DNA of 64,000 nt from Taibaiella chishuiensis (GTDB lineage: Bacteria > Bacteroidota > Bacteroidia > Chitinophagales > Chitinophagaceae): contig NZ_PYGD01000002.1 of NCBI RefSeq assembly GCF_003014535.1, positions 1 through 64,000 of the forward strand. Reading direction: 5' to 3'. How positions within the stretch are numbered: the first letter of the stretch is position 1; each line of letters begins with the position of its first letter. The translations under genes and the position numbers were made by a program. This document shows positions 9,701 to 18,610 of the stretch, piece after piece. Under the pieces are notes generated by a model that did no database searches, had not been told where the DNA came from, and was given only the letters and a program-made list of their open reading frames with translations.

Positions 9701-11171
9701 AGGTTATTTTATCGAGTATGGTTATGCCAACTCTGCGACCCCGGGTCTGAAAACGGGTATTGCCCGTAGCAATGGTAACTGGCTGACGGCACAATATGCT
9801 ACCGCCAACTGGCAACCCAACGAATGGCATCATGTAGCGATGACCTATAACGCCACAACGCGCACGATTACCCTCTTCCAGGATGGCGTACCCGTAGCAA
9901 CCGCCAATATGGGTAGCGACGCAGCGTTATTCAGCACCCGTCCCTTTGGTATAGGGGGCTCGGATGCCTATACAGGCAACGGTTTTAAAGGCGCTATCGA
10001 CGAAGTAAGGGTATGGAACAAGGCGCTCACCGCAACCGAGATTAAAGATTCGATGCATCTGCAGGTGAGCCCGGCCAACCCGATGCTTAAGGCTTATTAC
10101 AAGCTGGATTCGTTGGCGGGCGGTACTACGCTCATCAACGAAACAGGGGCTGCACTGAATGGTACGGCAGCGGGTGGTATGAGTGTCAATAACCTGGTTG
10201 CCTCTTATGCACCAGTGGATATGCAACCCCTGAGTGGTTTCCTGTCCTATAACGGTAACTGGGCGGCAAGAGCCGGTAGCTATAACAAAGGGCTGAAAAT
10301 TACAACGGCCTATACCGGCGAGGCCGCCTATCTCTTGCACAAGACCAACAATTGCGATGGCCTGGACACTACGGCTGCCGTGGCTTACAAACAGTTGAAG
10401 CGGGTATGGTATATGAGCAAGAAAGGGATTGGTAACAGCCAGCTCCACCTGGAATTTTACAGGGACAGCCTGCTGCAGGTTACAGACACGACCAGTATGG
10501 TGTACCTCTTGCACTCCGGTGATAATACGGCCTACCAGGTACTCGACTCCCTGCCTGTGAATAATACCACGGCCATTTTCTCCTTCTCTATGCAGGATAC
10601 CCTGAACGGTTACCTTGGCCTGGGGCTGAAAGCCGGACCCGGTATGCCGCTCCCGGTAAACCTTGTGGCCTTTACCGCAATTGCTTCGCCGGATCAGCAG
10701 GCCGCCTTGCTCGAGTGGCAGGTAGCCGGCGAACATCAGCTGAAAGCCTATATCGTGGAACGCAGTACGGATGCGATTCGCTTTACAGCGTTGGGTGGCG
10801 TTGCCGCGACGGGTAAAAATAAATATGACTTTAGGGATGAAACGCCGGCGCAGGGTGTCAACTACTACCGGTTGAAGATGGAAGATGCCGATGGCAGTTA
10901 TGTATACAGCAAAACGCGTCCGCTGCTGTTCCGCGAAACCGGCGCCTGGCTCGACGTTCGTCCTAACCCGGTAAACAACCAGCTGCAGATTATCGCTGTT
11001 GGTCTGCCGGCGGAAGGACTGACCGGCTCCATCGTGGATCTGACGGGCAGGCTGGTACAGCAGTTTTTGCTATCCGGTACGGCTACTACCCTGGATACCC
11101 GCAACTGGGGCAGTGGTACTTACCTGGTAAAGCTTTCCAATGGCAAAGTATTTAAAGTGGTGAAATTATAA
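6753..11171 (+). CDS. Giant T9SS-secreted phosphodiester glycosidase with three LamG-like domains
   Basis: 1472 residues with a signal peptide (MVLLLALADRGQAQ). Domains in order: LamG/ConA-like 1 at about 25-235 (ending GRIDEVRIWNTERT), NAGPA-type phosphodiester glycosidase (formerly DUF2233) at about 250-555, LamG 2 at about 555-740, a spacer, LamG 3 at about 925-1120, a second spacer, and a T9SS type A sorting domain at about 1395-1472 (VRPNPVNNQLQI, SGTYLVKL). The catalytic-type block LDGGGSSTM at about 507 and VNGSYY at about 335 mark the glycosidase. NAGPA relatives uncover mannose-6-phosphate diesters in animals; bacterial members act on phosphodiester-linked sugars. LamG modules probably bind polysaccharide. 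A cell-surface or secreted glycan-processing enzyme is likely; the substrate is unknown. Confidence 0.85.
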   Translation: MKKLLPMVLLLALADRGQAQTYTALSGNALNFNGATAVRMESGTGIAALQPADAITLEAWVNVPCCQATEHTVLAYGDGVNDSYILSVGAYGPRLQLQNAAGVFTDVKRTVKYEQLNTGRDYHIAVTWSKAAQKVVLYIDGFKYYEQSGIPAFDIFYNAGSRLTIGSNTGLSQSFNGRIDEVRIWNTERTQAGIRAAKHNTLTGSEPGLVAYYRFDEATAALAAPTGSGPALTGYNMTTANRVGSTAHIPAKVSYYTSRIQNTVWDIEKTIATGVTWKYKLYDTLFDNRQSINILDIDLAVADVDLRIANLPANTNSALAKMKTSDMLKKYGAIAAVNGSYYNTASPYGAATFLREAGTTAAATNQAHGVGYPDEKAIVFNTGNADMQVIDRPAANQSSPVFQSGWNGFSGFDNVLSGGPGLLTSGNVTYEYVPMEVSHEGAGGSSTWRWHMSYYPFTAAGVTAGNHLILATGDGRTAAVGGVAGLTVEQVAYLMKALGCTDALKLDGGGSSTMAIEGATYSDVVNYPSDNGVFDHEGERANPNALLLIPRTRRGSGSALAFDGTDDRVVIPHGDIGNPTGNFSVEGWARVDNGSGDDALISKHDNTSGRKGYYIQYSYSNNKLSAGIGRSNNSWGAVTATTPSWQANQWHHFAMTYNPVTDSLRLYVDGEFAGATVVPDPVFSTNNLCIGGSDFYPANAFKGGMDEVRFWSRELSQEDIRANMHRNVTETAAGLTAYYKFDDFTLSPVKDYSAAGTHGTTAGNMNLYNIVASYAPIAGARFDSLSELGANWSAYNTSVRSGTTVSAAFTAENKYLLLAHNNATGDTVAGVPAGLNKRLRRSWLADKFGNVTESMNLAFNTAQLGAGVLDANREYFLLFSENGADYQALSATGALLANNSLVFAGITIREGWYTIGWKPITYMQVPGNKAIEFNGAADIVRVPYTSFGNPAGDFSIELWARIGANGSGDDALINANENVSGRKGYFIEYGYANSATPGLKTGIARSNGNWLTAQYATANWQPNEWHHVAMTYNATTRTITLFQDGVPVATANMGSDAALFSTRPFGIGGSDAYTGNGFKGAIDEVRVWNKALTATEIKDSMHLQVSPANPMLKAYYKLDSLAGGTTLINETGAALNGTAAGGMSVNNLVASYAPVDMQPLSGFLSYNGNWAARAGSYNKGLKITTAYTGEAAYLLHKTNNCDGLDTTAAVAYKQLKRVWYMSKKGIGNSQLHLEFYRDSLLQVTDTTSMVYLLHSGDNTAYQVLDSLPVNNTTAIFSFSMQDTLNGYLGLGLKAGPGMPLPVNLVAFTAIASPDQQAALLEWQVAGEHQLKAYIVERSTDAIRFTALGGVAATGKNKYDFRDETPAQGVNYYRLKMEDADGSYVYSKTRPLLFRETGAWLDVRPNPVNNQLQIIAVGLPAEGLTGSIVDLTGRLVQQFLLSGTATTLDTRNWGSGTYLVKLSNGKVFKVVKL

Positions 11172-11211
11172 ACGACCTGTCCTCCGGGTATATTACCGGG
11201 CTGGGTTTTCG

Positions 11212-11241
11212 GCGGCCGTAGGAATGCTTTCCTACGGCCGC
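11212..11241 (+). terminator. Strong hairpin terminator
   Basis: A perfect 13-bp stem, GCGGCCGTAGGAA with TTCCTACGGCCGC, and a 4-nt loop lie 40 bp after the stop at 11171. Confidence 0.7.
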
Positions 11242-11383
11242 TTCTCTATTGCGGGCCTGGTCGGGCAAACCGGGTAAAGTATCTGTGCAGGCATAGCCGG
11301 TTACAAGAGAGCGTTTGTCTTTTTTCGATATTTTTGAATGCTGCTTCTAACCCCGGCAGACCCACAAACTAAACCGGAAACCT

Positions 11384-11983
11384 ATGAAAACAATCATTGC
11401 CTGTCTTTTCCTTTTGCCCGGTGCTCTTTTGCAGATGCCTGCTGCTTTTGCTTTTATCCCGGCAACGGATAGCAGTACCACAGCGGCGGTTAAAAAGATC
11501 GATAACTATACGATCCAGTACCTCATCATTTTTAACGATAAGCAGGAGATATTGATGATGAAGAACAAACTAGGCTGGCATACGCTGGTTATCCGCTCGA
11601 ATGAGCCCCTGGCTATCCGCGAGGCATTAGAGGGGCTGGCCGGCTCTATCGGGCTTCAGGTAAAGGATATCAAATTGGGCGGTCTGTATACACATAAATT
11701 CGAAGGCCTGCCGGATCACCCTGAAGCGTGCTTCAGGAGCCATTATACGGCCACCTATGTAAGCGGTGATATCCGGCAACCGGCGCAGGGCGAAACCAGT
11801 TATCACTGGATACCGGTAAAAGAATGCCTGGACAAATTTCATTTCGAATTTTTGCGCGAGCAGACGGAGCCTATACTGAAAGACCGCACAAAGGTATGGG
11901 GCGGCACCTTCCTGATCAGCTGGGAGGGCGATACCTACAAGGGCTCTAAGGTGCTGGAAGCTATTTATGTGTTGAGTGAATAA
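11384..11983 (+). CDS. Exported protein with a degenerate Nudix-like fold
   Basis: 199 residues with a signal peptide (ACLFLLPGALLQMPAAFAF). Residues about 40-165 follow the order of a Nudix domain: strands TIQYLIIFNDKQEILMMKNK and GWHTLVIR, then NEPLAIREALEGLAGSIGL in the place of the Nudix box. The canonical box needs G-x5-E-x7-REUxEExGU. Here the RE is kept but the metal-binding EE pair is replaced (LAGS), so hydrolysis of nucleoside diphosphates is doubtful. A later YHWIPVKECLDKFHFEF matches the usual Nudix end. Export is unusual for the family. It could be a binding protein derived from a Nudix enzyme. Monocistronic, closed by a very strong terminator. Confidence 0.6.
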   Translation: MKTIIACLFLLPGALLQMPAAFAFIPATDSSTTAAVKKIDNYTIQYLIIFNDKQEILMMKNKLGWHTLVIRSNEPLAIREALEGLAGSIGLQVKDIKLGGLYTHKFEGLPDHPEACFRSHYTATYVSGDIRQPAQGETSYHWIPVKECLDKFHFEFLREQTEPILKDRTKVWGGTFLISWEGDTYKGSKVLEAIYVLSE

Positions 11984-12130
11984 GCGCACAGGCGCGCTGT
12001 GACCGGTCGCTTTTATGGATTTTGAACATATAGGTTTGTCCGTTCGACTGTCGTTCCTGCTTATGATGATATATTGATTGCTGGTGCGCAATGGTTCTTA
12101 TAATAACAATAATCTTAATCATTTTATATA

Positions 12131-12175
12131 AAGTAGAAACACCTGTTTGTCAAAACAGGTGTTTCTACTTTTTGC
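12131..12175 (+). terminator. Very strong intrinsic terminator
   Basis: An 18-bp perfect stem (12131-12148 with 12153-12170, loop GTCA) is followed by a T-run. It lies 148 bp after the stop at 11983. Confidence 0.8.
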
Positions 12176-12304
12176 CCCGCGGGCAGGGCTTGGTACTTTC
12201 GTAAAGCCAAATTGTCTACAGGCATATAACCCAGGCCAGGACCCTTATGCATAGGGCTTATACACCTGCAGGCAACGAACGATCACGATAAAAATCTTTA
12301 GCCT

Positions 12305-14407
12305 ATGTCTTTCCCGACGCATAACTGGATGAACTTTGTAAGCAGCCGTAAAAAACTGAGCGACCTGACGATACCCGGTACTCATGATAGTGGTACCTGG
12401 AAATTGAGTGGTTTATATCATTGCCAGGACAGAAGCCTGGGCGAGCAATTGCAGGCCGGTATCCGGTTCCTGGATATCCGGCTCAAACCGAGTGGTAAAG
12501 CCGATGAACTGGAAGTGTGGCATGCCGGCGGTAATGCCCACCTGAATTTCCGGAATGACATCGTGGGCGTATGCCGCGATTTCCTTGCTAAAAATCCTTC
12601 GGAAACGATCATCATGTCGATCAAGGACGAAAGCCAGACCTATGTCCGGAAAGAAGCTTTTTACAACAGGCTGCATGACGATATGCTTTCTTTCGGACAC
12701 TTGTTTTTCCTGCAGCCTAAAATACCCGTCCTGGGCGAGGTGCGCGGCCGGATCGTATTGCTGCGCCGTTGCTGGGCCAATGCCAGCGAAGGTATCGATG
12801 TAACCGGCGGCTGGCCCGATGGCGGCAACTATAAAAACGGTAAGCATAGCTGGACCAATGCTGCGGACATCCCTTTTACGGTACAGGACAAGTACTCCGG
12901 TTTTCTTTCGGTAAGGAGAGGCGATAAGTTTAACGACCATGTGCTGCCGCTTTTAAATGAAGCGGCAAACAACGCTGATCGCCTGTATATCAATTTTACC
13001 AGCGCGGTACTGGACGGCGGTGGTAGCCTTCCGGCCCCGCCCAGGTTGCTGGCGGAGGCTACCAATCGTTTATTGCTGGCATACCTCAATAATAAGCCCC
13101 AGGCGCGCTATGGCATTATAGCTATGGATTTTCCGGAACTGGAACCGGAACTGATCAAGAAGCTGATCGAATGTAATTACCAGGATCCCGCATTCCTGCC
13201 CCGTATGACCAATCGTAAGGGCGACCGGGTATTGCTGCGTTTCGACGGCGGCCTGCACGCGCTTTTGAACCCGCGTTACGGCCACCGCTTATGGGGTGGT
13301 AACTGGAACTGGCAGGACTGGGCCAACCTGGGCTGCCCGCTTGAGGCCCCGAATATGGTGGAGAGTCATCTCGTTAAAACCCTGCCTGGTGGCGAGTTGT
13401 ACCTTGCCTATAACGGTACCAATGGCAAGGCTGTGATCAGGCGCATTGTGTCTGCTGAAATGCAGGACCTGTACGGCTTTCAGGGTAAGCCCGATGAGAT
13501 CAAGGAGGTTTATATCCGGCAGTTTGAAAAGGGGCCGGCGCTGACGCTTGGCGGCCATGCTTTTATGGAAGACTTCCGGGTGCGGAACAGGATGGATAAT
13601 AAGCAGTACCTGGTATTCGACGGGCAGTTGCACCACATACCTGGGCCGGATATAGCCGGCAGACTATTGGGTAAAGATCCTTGCTGGTTTCGCGAATGGG
13701 CTTTCGTAGCCGGGAAAGAGCAGGAAGGCCTGCCTTTAACCGATGCACGGCTGCTGAAGTTCGACGACAGCGCCCAGGTATACCTGAGTTACACCCTGCC
13801 GGGGCAGACGCAACCCGTGCTGCGCGCCATTCCCAACCCGGATATGCAGCAGGCCTGGGGCCTATGGGGCGAACCGGAAGAAAAGCCGGCAAAAGAAAAG
13901 GCGGTAAACTATAACGAACAAACATTGCTCAGTCATAGCCGGCAACCCGCCGGCGCGCCGGCCAACCAGGATATTGTCGAGATCCGCAGTATGCTGGATA
14001 TCGATAAATGCCTGGATATAGCCGCTAATGGTACGGATATCGTGATCCGTTCGGTAAACGGTACCCCAGGCCAGCGCTGGAAGCTGACCGATGCCGGCGA
14101 TGGTTACCATTACCTCGAATCGCAGGCAGGACAGGATAAAGTGCTCGATGTAAAAGCGGGAGGTACAGGGAACGGTACGGGCATCATCGCTTTTCAGCGC
14201 AACCGTTGCGACAACCAGCAGTGGAAAATCCTGCCGGCCCCTCATGCGCCGGGGCTTTACTACCTGGCGCCTAAACATGCACCGGGCTGTTGCCTGGACC
14301 TGGGCGGTTTTAAAACCCGGGATGGCGCTGCGCTTATTTTACATAAACAGAAGGACGACCGGGACCGGGCTAACCAGGTATGGTATTTTCATAAGGTCAA
14401 TGGATAA
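12305..14407 (+). CDS. PI-PLC X-domain phosphodiesterase with C-terminal ricin-B lectin domain
   Basis: 700 residues. Residues about 5-290 are a phosphatidylinositol-specific phospholipase C X domain: IPGTHDSGT holds the first catalytic His and Asp, FLDIRLK the Asp/Arg pair, and VWHAGG the second His. A middle region (about 300-530) contains beta-rich repeats beginning RVLLRFDGGLHALL, GGELYLAYNG, KQYLVFDGQLHHI and ARLLKFDDSAQVYL. Residues about 555-700 are a ricin-type beta-trefoil (KCLDIAANG, QRWKL, QQWKIL, NQVWYF). These enzymes cleave inositol phospholipids or GPI-type anchors, and the trefoil would bind glycans. No N-terminal signal peptide is visible, which is odd for such an enzyme. Possible exported toxin or scavenging enzyme by another route. 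Confidence 0.85.
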   Translation: MSFPTHNWMNFVSSRKKLSDLTIPGTHDSGTWKLSGLYHCQDRSLGEQLQAGIRFLDIRLKPSGKADELEVWHAGGNAHLNFRNDIVGVCRDFLAKNPSETIIMSIKDESQTYVRKEAFYNRLHDDMLSFGHLFFLQPKIPVLGEVRGRIVLLRRCWANASEGIDVTGGWPDGGNYKNGKHSWTNAADIPFTVQDKYSGFLSVRRGDKFNDHVLPLLNEAANNADRLYINFTSAVLDGGGSLPAPPRLLAEATNRLLLAYLNNKPQARYGIIAMDFPELEPELIKKLIECNYQDPAFLPRMTNRKGDRVLLRFDGGLHALLNPRYGHRLWGGNWNWQDWANLGCPLEAPNMVESHLVKTLPGGELYLAYNGTNGKAVIRRIVSAEMQDLYGFQGKPDEIKEVYIRQFEKGPALTLGGHAFMEDFRVRNRMDNKQYLVFDGQLHHIPGPDIAGRLLGKDPCWFREWAFVAGKEQEGLPLTDARLLKFDDSAQVYLSYTLPGQTQPVLRAIPNPDMQQAWGLWGEPEEKPAKEKAVNYNEQTLLSHSRQPAGAPANQDIVEIRSMLDIDKCLDIAANGTDIVIRSVNGTPGQRWKLTDAGDGYHYLESQAGQDKVLDVKAGGTGNGTGIIAFQRNRCDNQQWKILPAPHAPGLYYLAPKHAPGCCLDLGGFKTRDGAALILHKQKDDRDRANQVWYFHKVNG

Positions 14408-14431
14408 GGTATAACGCATAACAGCTGTGCA

Positions 14432-14460
14432 ATTGTTTACAGTAATTAACATTGTTTACA
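14432..14460 (+). repeat. Direct repeat ATTGTTTACA x2
   Basis: Two identical 10-mers at 14432-14441 and 14451-14460, 19 bp apart, lie upstream of the gene starting at 14542. They could be a regulator site; nothing further supports this. Confidence 0.4.
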
Positions 14461-14541
14461 TTCATTCTCATAAATTGACGTTCGTTTTTTTTAGTAATCT
14501 CTTCTTTTGTAGGTATTAAGTAACAACAAAAAAACTTGAAC

Positions 14542-15333
14542 ATGAAGAAGAACTACATGAAACTACTTGCGGTATTGTTGGTGATGATAGCCGCGCAGGT
14601 TAACGTTATGGCTCAGAACCGCAAAACGAATATGGAGTTGAAAATGGTGAGCCCGGCTGCTAATGCGACTATCGCCAATGGCGCCAATTTAAATGTCTCT
14701 GTCACTATCAAGAATCTTGGTCCGGATGCCTTGTTGCCAACGGATACTATGGTTTTGCTCCACAGCGCTTTACAGAGTGGGGAGATATTACGGGTTGCTA
14801 TCGGCTCCATAACCGGCGGCGGCAACCTGGCGGTCGGCGCTACCTCGCCTGTGCTCTCGCTTGGCAGCTATCAGAATAACAATACCGGCTCTGACCAGAC
14901 CGCAGACTTCTGTACCCTCTTGCTGGATGTGAACCGCTCGAACATCACGCTGCAGGGCAGGACCAGTCCATTACAAGAGAAGTGGGATGATACCGATACC
15001 ACCAACAACCGGGCTTGTGCAAAAATTACTTTAAAAGGAAAACCGGTAGGCCTCTTCGATGTAGACGGTGTTAAAGAATCGCTGGTAATGGGTCCCAACC
15101 CGGCCAATCGCGAAGTGAGCTTCCTGCTTAGCCTGGAAAATACAGCCGCTGTACGCGCGACCGTAAGAGACATCCAGGGCCGTGAGGTAATGACCCGCGA
15201 TTATGGCCGTGTACCAGCCGGCGATAAAGCACCTTTAAAACTGGATGTTTCCGGCCTTAGAAATGGCATTTACCTGGTAGAACTAAACAGCGGAGACAAA
15301 AAATCTGTAGGTAAGCTGGTGGTTCAACATTGA
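14542..15333 (+). CDS. T9SS-secreted CARDB-like protein
   Basis: 263 residues from the ATG at 14542; a TTG at 14536 would add two residues but ATG fits better. A signal peptide (LLAVLLVMIAAQVNVMAQ) leads into a single beta-sandwich at about 25-165 of the CARDB type (NLNVSVTIKNLGPDALLPTD). A T9SS type A sorting domain of about 75 residues ends the protein (GPNPANREVSFLL, VRDIQGREVM, LRNGIYLVELN, GKLVVQH). CARDB modules mediate adhesion or packing of surface proteins. There is no catalytic domain. Flanked by a repeat upstream and a terminator downstream, so it is monocistronic. Confidence 0.78.
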   Translation: MKKNYMKLLAVLLVMIAAQVNVMAQNRKTNMELKMVSPAANATIANGANLNVSVTIKNLGPDALLPTDTMVLLHSALQSGEILRVAIGSITGGGNLAVGATSPVLSLGSYQNNNTGSDQTADFCTLLLDVNRSNITLQGRTSPLQEKWDDTDTTNNRACAKITLKGKPVGLFDVDGVKESLVMGPNPANREVSFLLSLENTAAVRATVRDIQGREVMTRDYGRVPAGDKAPLKLDVSGLRNGIYLVELNSGDKKSVGKLVVQH

Positions 15334-15462
15334 TGCCTGCTTTAAGGTGCAACCGTAACTTAGGTTACCACTGCATATATACCCGACTACAGCCCGGCTG
15401 TTAAAAAGCCGGTGCTTATAACGGGAAAATACTACGGGGGCTGTTGACCTGCCCGTGTACAA

Positions 15463-15495
15463 AAAGAGGCTGTCCTATTGCAGGACAGCCTCTTT
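15463..15495. terminator. Bidirectional hairpin terminator
   Basis: A perfect 14-bp stem, AAAGAGGCTGTCCT with AGGACAGCCTCTTT, loop ATTGC, between convergent genes ending at 15333 and 15560. Confidence 0.8.
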
Positions 15496-15559
15496 ACTGT
15501 TTTATGCTTAAGCGGGAAAAGCGGCACTACTATGCGGCGCTATTGCTTAAGCGTTTTCT

Positions 15560-18406
15560 TTATTTTACAGGAGCACCGAATTTATCGAGTTCGGCCACTT
15601 CGTAACCTTTGGCTTTAATCCGGTCCATCAGTTTGGCTTTATCGCCTACCAATACCACGATCAGTTTGGATTGCTCCGGCACGTAACGGGTAGCCAGTGC
15701 ATTGATGTCCGAAACCGTAAGCTGGTTCAGTACTTTATTCTGCTGTTCGGATACATCCTTAGGCAGGTTATAAGTCAGGATGCGATCCAGGAAGATGGCC
15801 TTCTGGAAGCCGGTTTCATATTTGCGGGCCTCGCTCTGGGTCATCGAGCTTTGGGTAAACTTAAGCTCGTCTTCCTTAATGCCACCTTTGCGGTATTCGT
15901 CTATGATGCGGAATACATCTACCAGTGCGCTATCAGTAGCATCGGCTTTAATGCCGGCGCCAAAGGTATAACTGCCGGTATATTTATCGCCGGTAAAGTA
16001 AGAGCGGGCACCATAAGTCCATCCTTTATCTTCGCGCAGGTACAGGTTAAGCCGGCTGTTGAAAGCGCCACCCAGCGGGTAGTTCATCACGCCTGCTTTA
16101 TAATAATCCTGTAGTGCATCGTACTTCAGGTCGGTTACATAACCAACGCGGAACTCGGTTTGCGCTGCATTGGGCACATCTACGAAATATACTTTCATGG
16201 GGCCGGATGCCGGTGTAGCAGGGAGTGCGGGCAGCTGTACGTCGTTGCCCGGCATTTGTTGCAGGAAGCCCAGTTTGCCGGTGATTTCGGCTTCAGGCAC
16301 ATCGCCTACTACGATCACTTCCGCATCTTTATGCGAGAAGTAATTTTTGTAGAAGTTTTCGATATCGGCCAGTTGGATCCGGGCAATGGTTGCTTCCGTA
16401 CCATCTGTCGATTTACCGTAAGGGCTTTCTGTACCGTACATCATACGGCTGAACACGTTGTCGGCTACATAGGTAGGGCGGTTCAGGGCATTCTTTACAC
16501 TCTCCGATGTTTTCTTTTGGTTAGAGATAAAGGCCTCCTGGGTAAAACGGGCATGCAGCAGGCGCTCTTCCAGCAGCTGCAGGGTCTTGTCCAGGTTTTT
16601 ATGCAACGTACGCACATTAATCGTTGTATTGTCTTCGCCGGTGCTTACATCGATGCTGCTGCCCAGGTTGTCCAGCGCCGTGGCAAACGCTTCGGCGGTA
16701 TAGTTTTTGGTGTCTTCATTCATCATGTCGGAGAAGAGACTGGCCAGGCCGGTTTTATCCGGGGTATAACCATCGATCATTTTTCCGCCTTTGATATTGA
16801 TGGAAATAGTAACCACCGGGATCTCGTTGCTTACCGTACCAATGGCTTTGATGCCGCCCGGTAAGGTTTTTTGCCAGAATTCAGGCGCTTTTACCACCAC
16901 ACCCGGACCCGCTGCGGGCATTTTGGAACGGTCAAAGTTATCTTTTGCTTTGTTGTATTTCAGTTTGCTGTAGCCATAGTCGGGTGCTTTATAACCGGCT
17001 TCGGATACCGTATAGTTATCGGCTGCCGCTACATTGCCTTCGCTGCCTTTGGTCTGCACGCTTACGATAGTTGCATATTTGCCTTTGATGTACCGGTTGT
17101 AGGCACTCATTACATCGGCCTTGGTCAGCGAGCGTGTTGCCTGCAGTTGTTTGCCGATATAGTTGGGATTGCCGGTAAAGGTAGCATAAGAGGCCAGTTG
17201 CGATACTTTTCCGGATACGCTTTCGAGCTGGTAGATCAGGTTGGCTTCGGTACTGTTTTTATACTTGCTCAGCTCTTCGTCGGTAATGCCGCGTTTTTCG
17301 AACTCGGTAAAGGATTCGCGCACCAGCTTTTCCATATCCGATAACTTCTGGCCCGGGTAAGGCAGCACGGTAATGGAAAATTCGCCGGCCAGTTCGGTAG
17401 CCGGGTTAGAGGCGCTCGCGCTTACCGCTTTATTGGTCTTGATAAAGTTTTTATAGAAAATAGAATTTTTACCCTGACCGATGATCTCGGCAAGACAATC
17501 CAGCGCTACCTCATCTTTGGTGAAGGAAGCAGATCCGGGGTAAACCATGCGCAGCATAGGCAGTTTGGCATAGTTGTCGGTCATGGATACATAACGGTCC
17601 TGGTTCAGTACCGGCGCCGGCAGTTTTACGGGCTCCACTTTAGGTCCTGCGGGAATAGAACCGAAGTATTTGGTTACCAGGGCTACCACCTGCTTGGGGT
17701 CTACATCGCCGCCAACGGTTACGATGGCATTGTTGGGGCCGTACCAACGCAGGAAGAAGTTCTTCAGGTCGTCGGCGTTAACGCGGTTCAGGTCTTCGAT
17801 ATACCCGATGGTCAGCCAGGAGTAAGGGTGGCCGTAGGGATACAGGTTTTTGCTGGTAACCTCGCCCACCAGGCCATAAGGCCGGTTGTCGTAATTCTGT
17901 CCGCGTTCGTTCTTTACGGTTGCACGTTGTACTTCAAACTTCTTCTGGGTAACGGCATCGATCAGGAAGCCCATACGGTCGGATTCGAGCCAAAGCATTT
18001 TTTCCAGTTGGTTGGCCGGTACGGTTTCAAAATAATTGGTCCTGTCGCGGTTGGTAGTACCGTTAAGGGTACCGCCGGCTTCGGTAATTACTTTAAAGTG
18101 TTCTTCATCGGCTACGTTATCCGATCCCTGGAACATCATATGTTCGAAAAAATGGGCGAAACCGGATTTGCCGATCTCTTCCCGCGCAGAACCTACGTGG
18201 TAGGTAACGTCGACATGTACAATAGGATCGCTGTGATCTTCGTGGATCAGCAGGGTCAGGCCATTGGGCAATACATATTTTTCGTAGGGAATTACGATAT
18301 CGCTCCCTTTACGGCTTACTTTTTCTACAAGTTTAGCCTGCGCCTGCACATAGGAGGGGCTGCACAAAAAGGCGGCCGCTGCTACGGTGAGTACCAGTTT
18401 TTTCAT
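15560..18406 (-). CDS. Periplasmic M16 (insulinase-type) double-domain zinc peptidase
   Basis: 948 residues with a signal peptide (TVAAAAFLCSPSYVQAQ). It contains two tandem M16 halves. The N-half holds the inverted zinc motif HxxEH as H85-FFE-H89, and the downstream glutamate lies in the NERGQNYDNRPYGLVGEV block. The second half (from about 490) has the same fold, but the corresponding segment is SLFSDMM, so it is catalytically inactive, as usual for fused M16 proteins. It likely degrades peptides in the periplasm, for example signal peptides or unfolded fragments. The RLNLYLREDKGWTYGA block near 810 is the conserved substrate-clamp region of M16 C-domains. Monocistronic and divergent from the peroxiredoxin gene. 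Confidence 0.92.
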   Translation of the reverse strand: MKKLVLTVAAAAFLCSPSYVQAQAKLVEKVSRKGSDIVIPYEKYVLPNGLTLLIHEDHSDPIVHVDVTYHVGSAREEIGKSGFAHFFEHMMFQGSDNVADEEHFKVITEAGGTLNGTTNRDRTNYFETVPANQLEKMLWLESDRMGFLIDAVTQKKFEVQRATVKNERGQNYDNRPYGLVGEVTSKNLYPYGHPYSWLTIGYIEDLNRVNADDLKNFFLRWYGPNNAIVTVGGDVDPKQVVALVTKYFGSIPAGPKVEPVKLPAPVLNQDRYVSMTDNYAKLPMLRMVYPGSASFTKDEVALDCLAEIIGQGKNSIFYKNFIKTNKAVSASASNPATELAGEFSITVLPYPGQKLSDMEKLVRESFTEFEKRGITDEELSKYKNSTEANLIYQLESVSGKVSQLASYATFTGNPNYIGKQLQATRSLTKADVMSAYNRYIKGKYATIVSVQTKGSEGNVAAADNYTVSEAGYKAPDYGYSKLKYNKAKDNFDRSKMPAAGPGVVVKAPEFWQKTLPGGIKAIGTVSNEIPVVTISINIKGGKMIDGYTPDKTGLASLFSDMMNEDTKNYTAEAFATALDNLGSSIDVSTGEDNTTINVRTLHKNLDKTLQLLEERLLHARFTQEAFISNQKKTSESVKNALNRPTYVADNVFSRMMYGTESPYGKSTDGTEATIARIQLADIENFYKNYFSHKDAEVIVVGDVPEAEITGKLGFLQQMPGNDVQLPALPATPASGPMKVYFVDVPNAAQTEFRVGYVTDLKYDALQDYYKAGVMNYPLGGAFNSRLNLYLREDKGWTYGARSYFTGDKYTGSYTFGAGIKADATDSALVDVFRIIDEYRKGGIKEDELKFTQSSMTQSEARKYETGFQKAIFLDRILTYNLPKDVSEQQNKVLNQLTVSDINALATRYVPEQSKLIVVLVGDKAKLMDRIKAKGYEVAELDKFGAPVK

Positions 18407-18559
18407 TTGACTTGAGGATTGTTTGTTGTGATGTGCCCGGAGGCTGGGCCGTGAAGTTCTGTTTTTTTTATCAAAAAAGGTGTCGCAAGACAGATAATAA
18501 GCGGTTGCAGGCGGCTTAGGACCGTAATTTCCCCCGTTAGGGGGGAGCCGGGGACCTTA

Positions 18560-18591
18560 TTGCACAAATCAATATTTTAAGGCTAAATTTG
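18560..18591 (+). promoter_or_regulatory. Promoter of the peroxiredoxin gene (TTG-N21-TAAATTTG)
   Basis: TTG at 18560-18562, a 21-bp spacer, then TAAATTTG at 18584-18591, an exact -7 match 19 bp before the ATG at 18611. Confidence 0.6.
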
Positions 18592-18610
18592 TGTCCTAAT
18601 TATCTGAACT

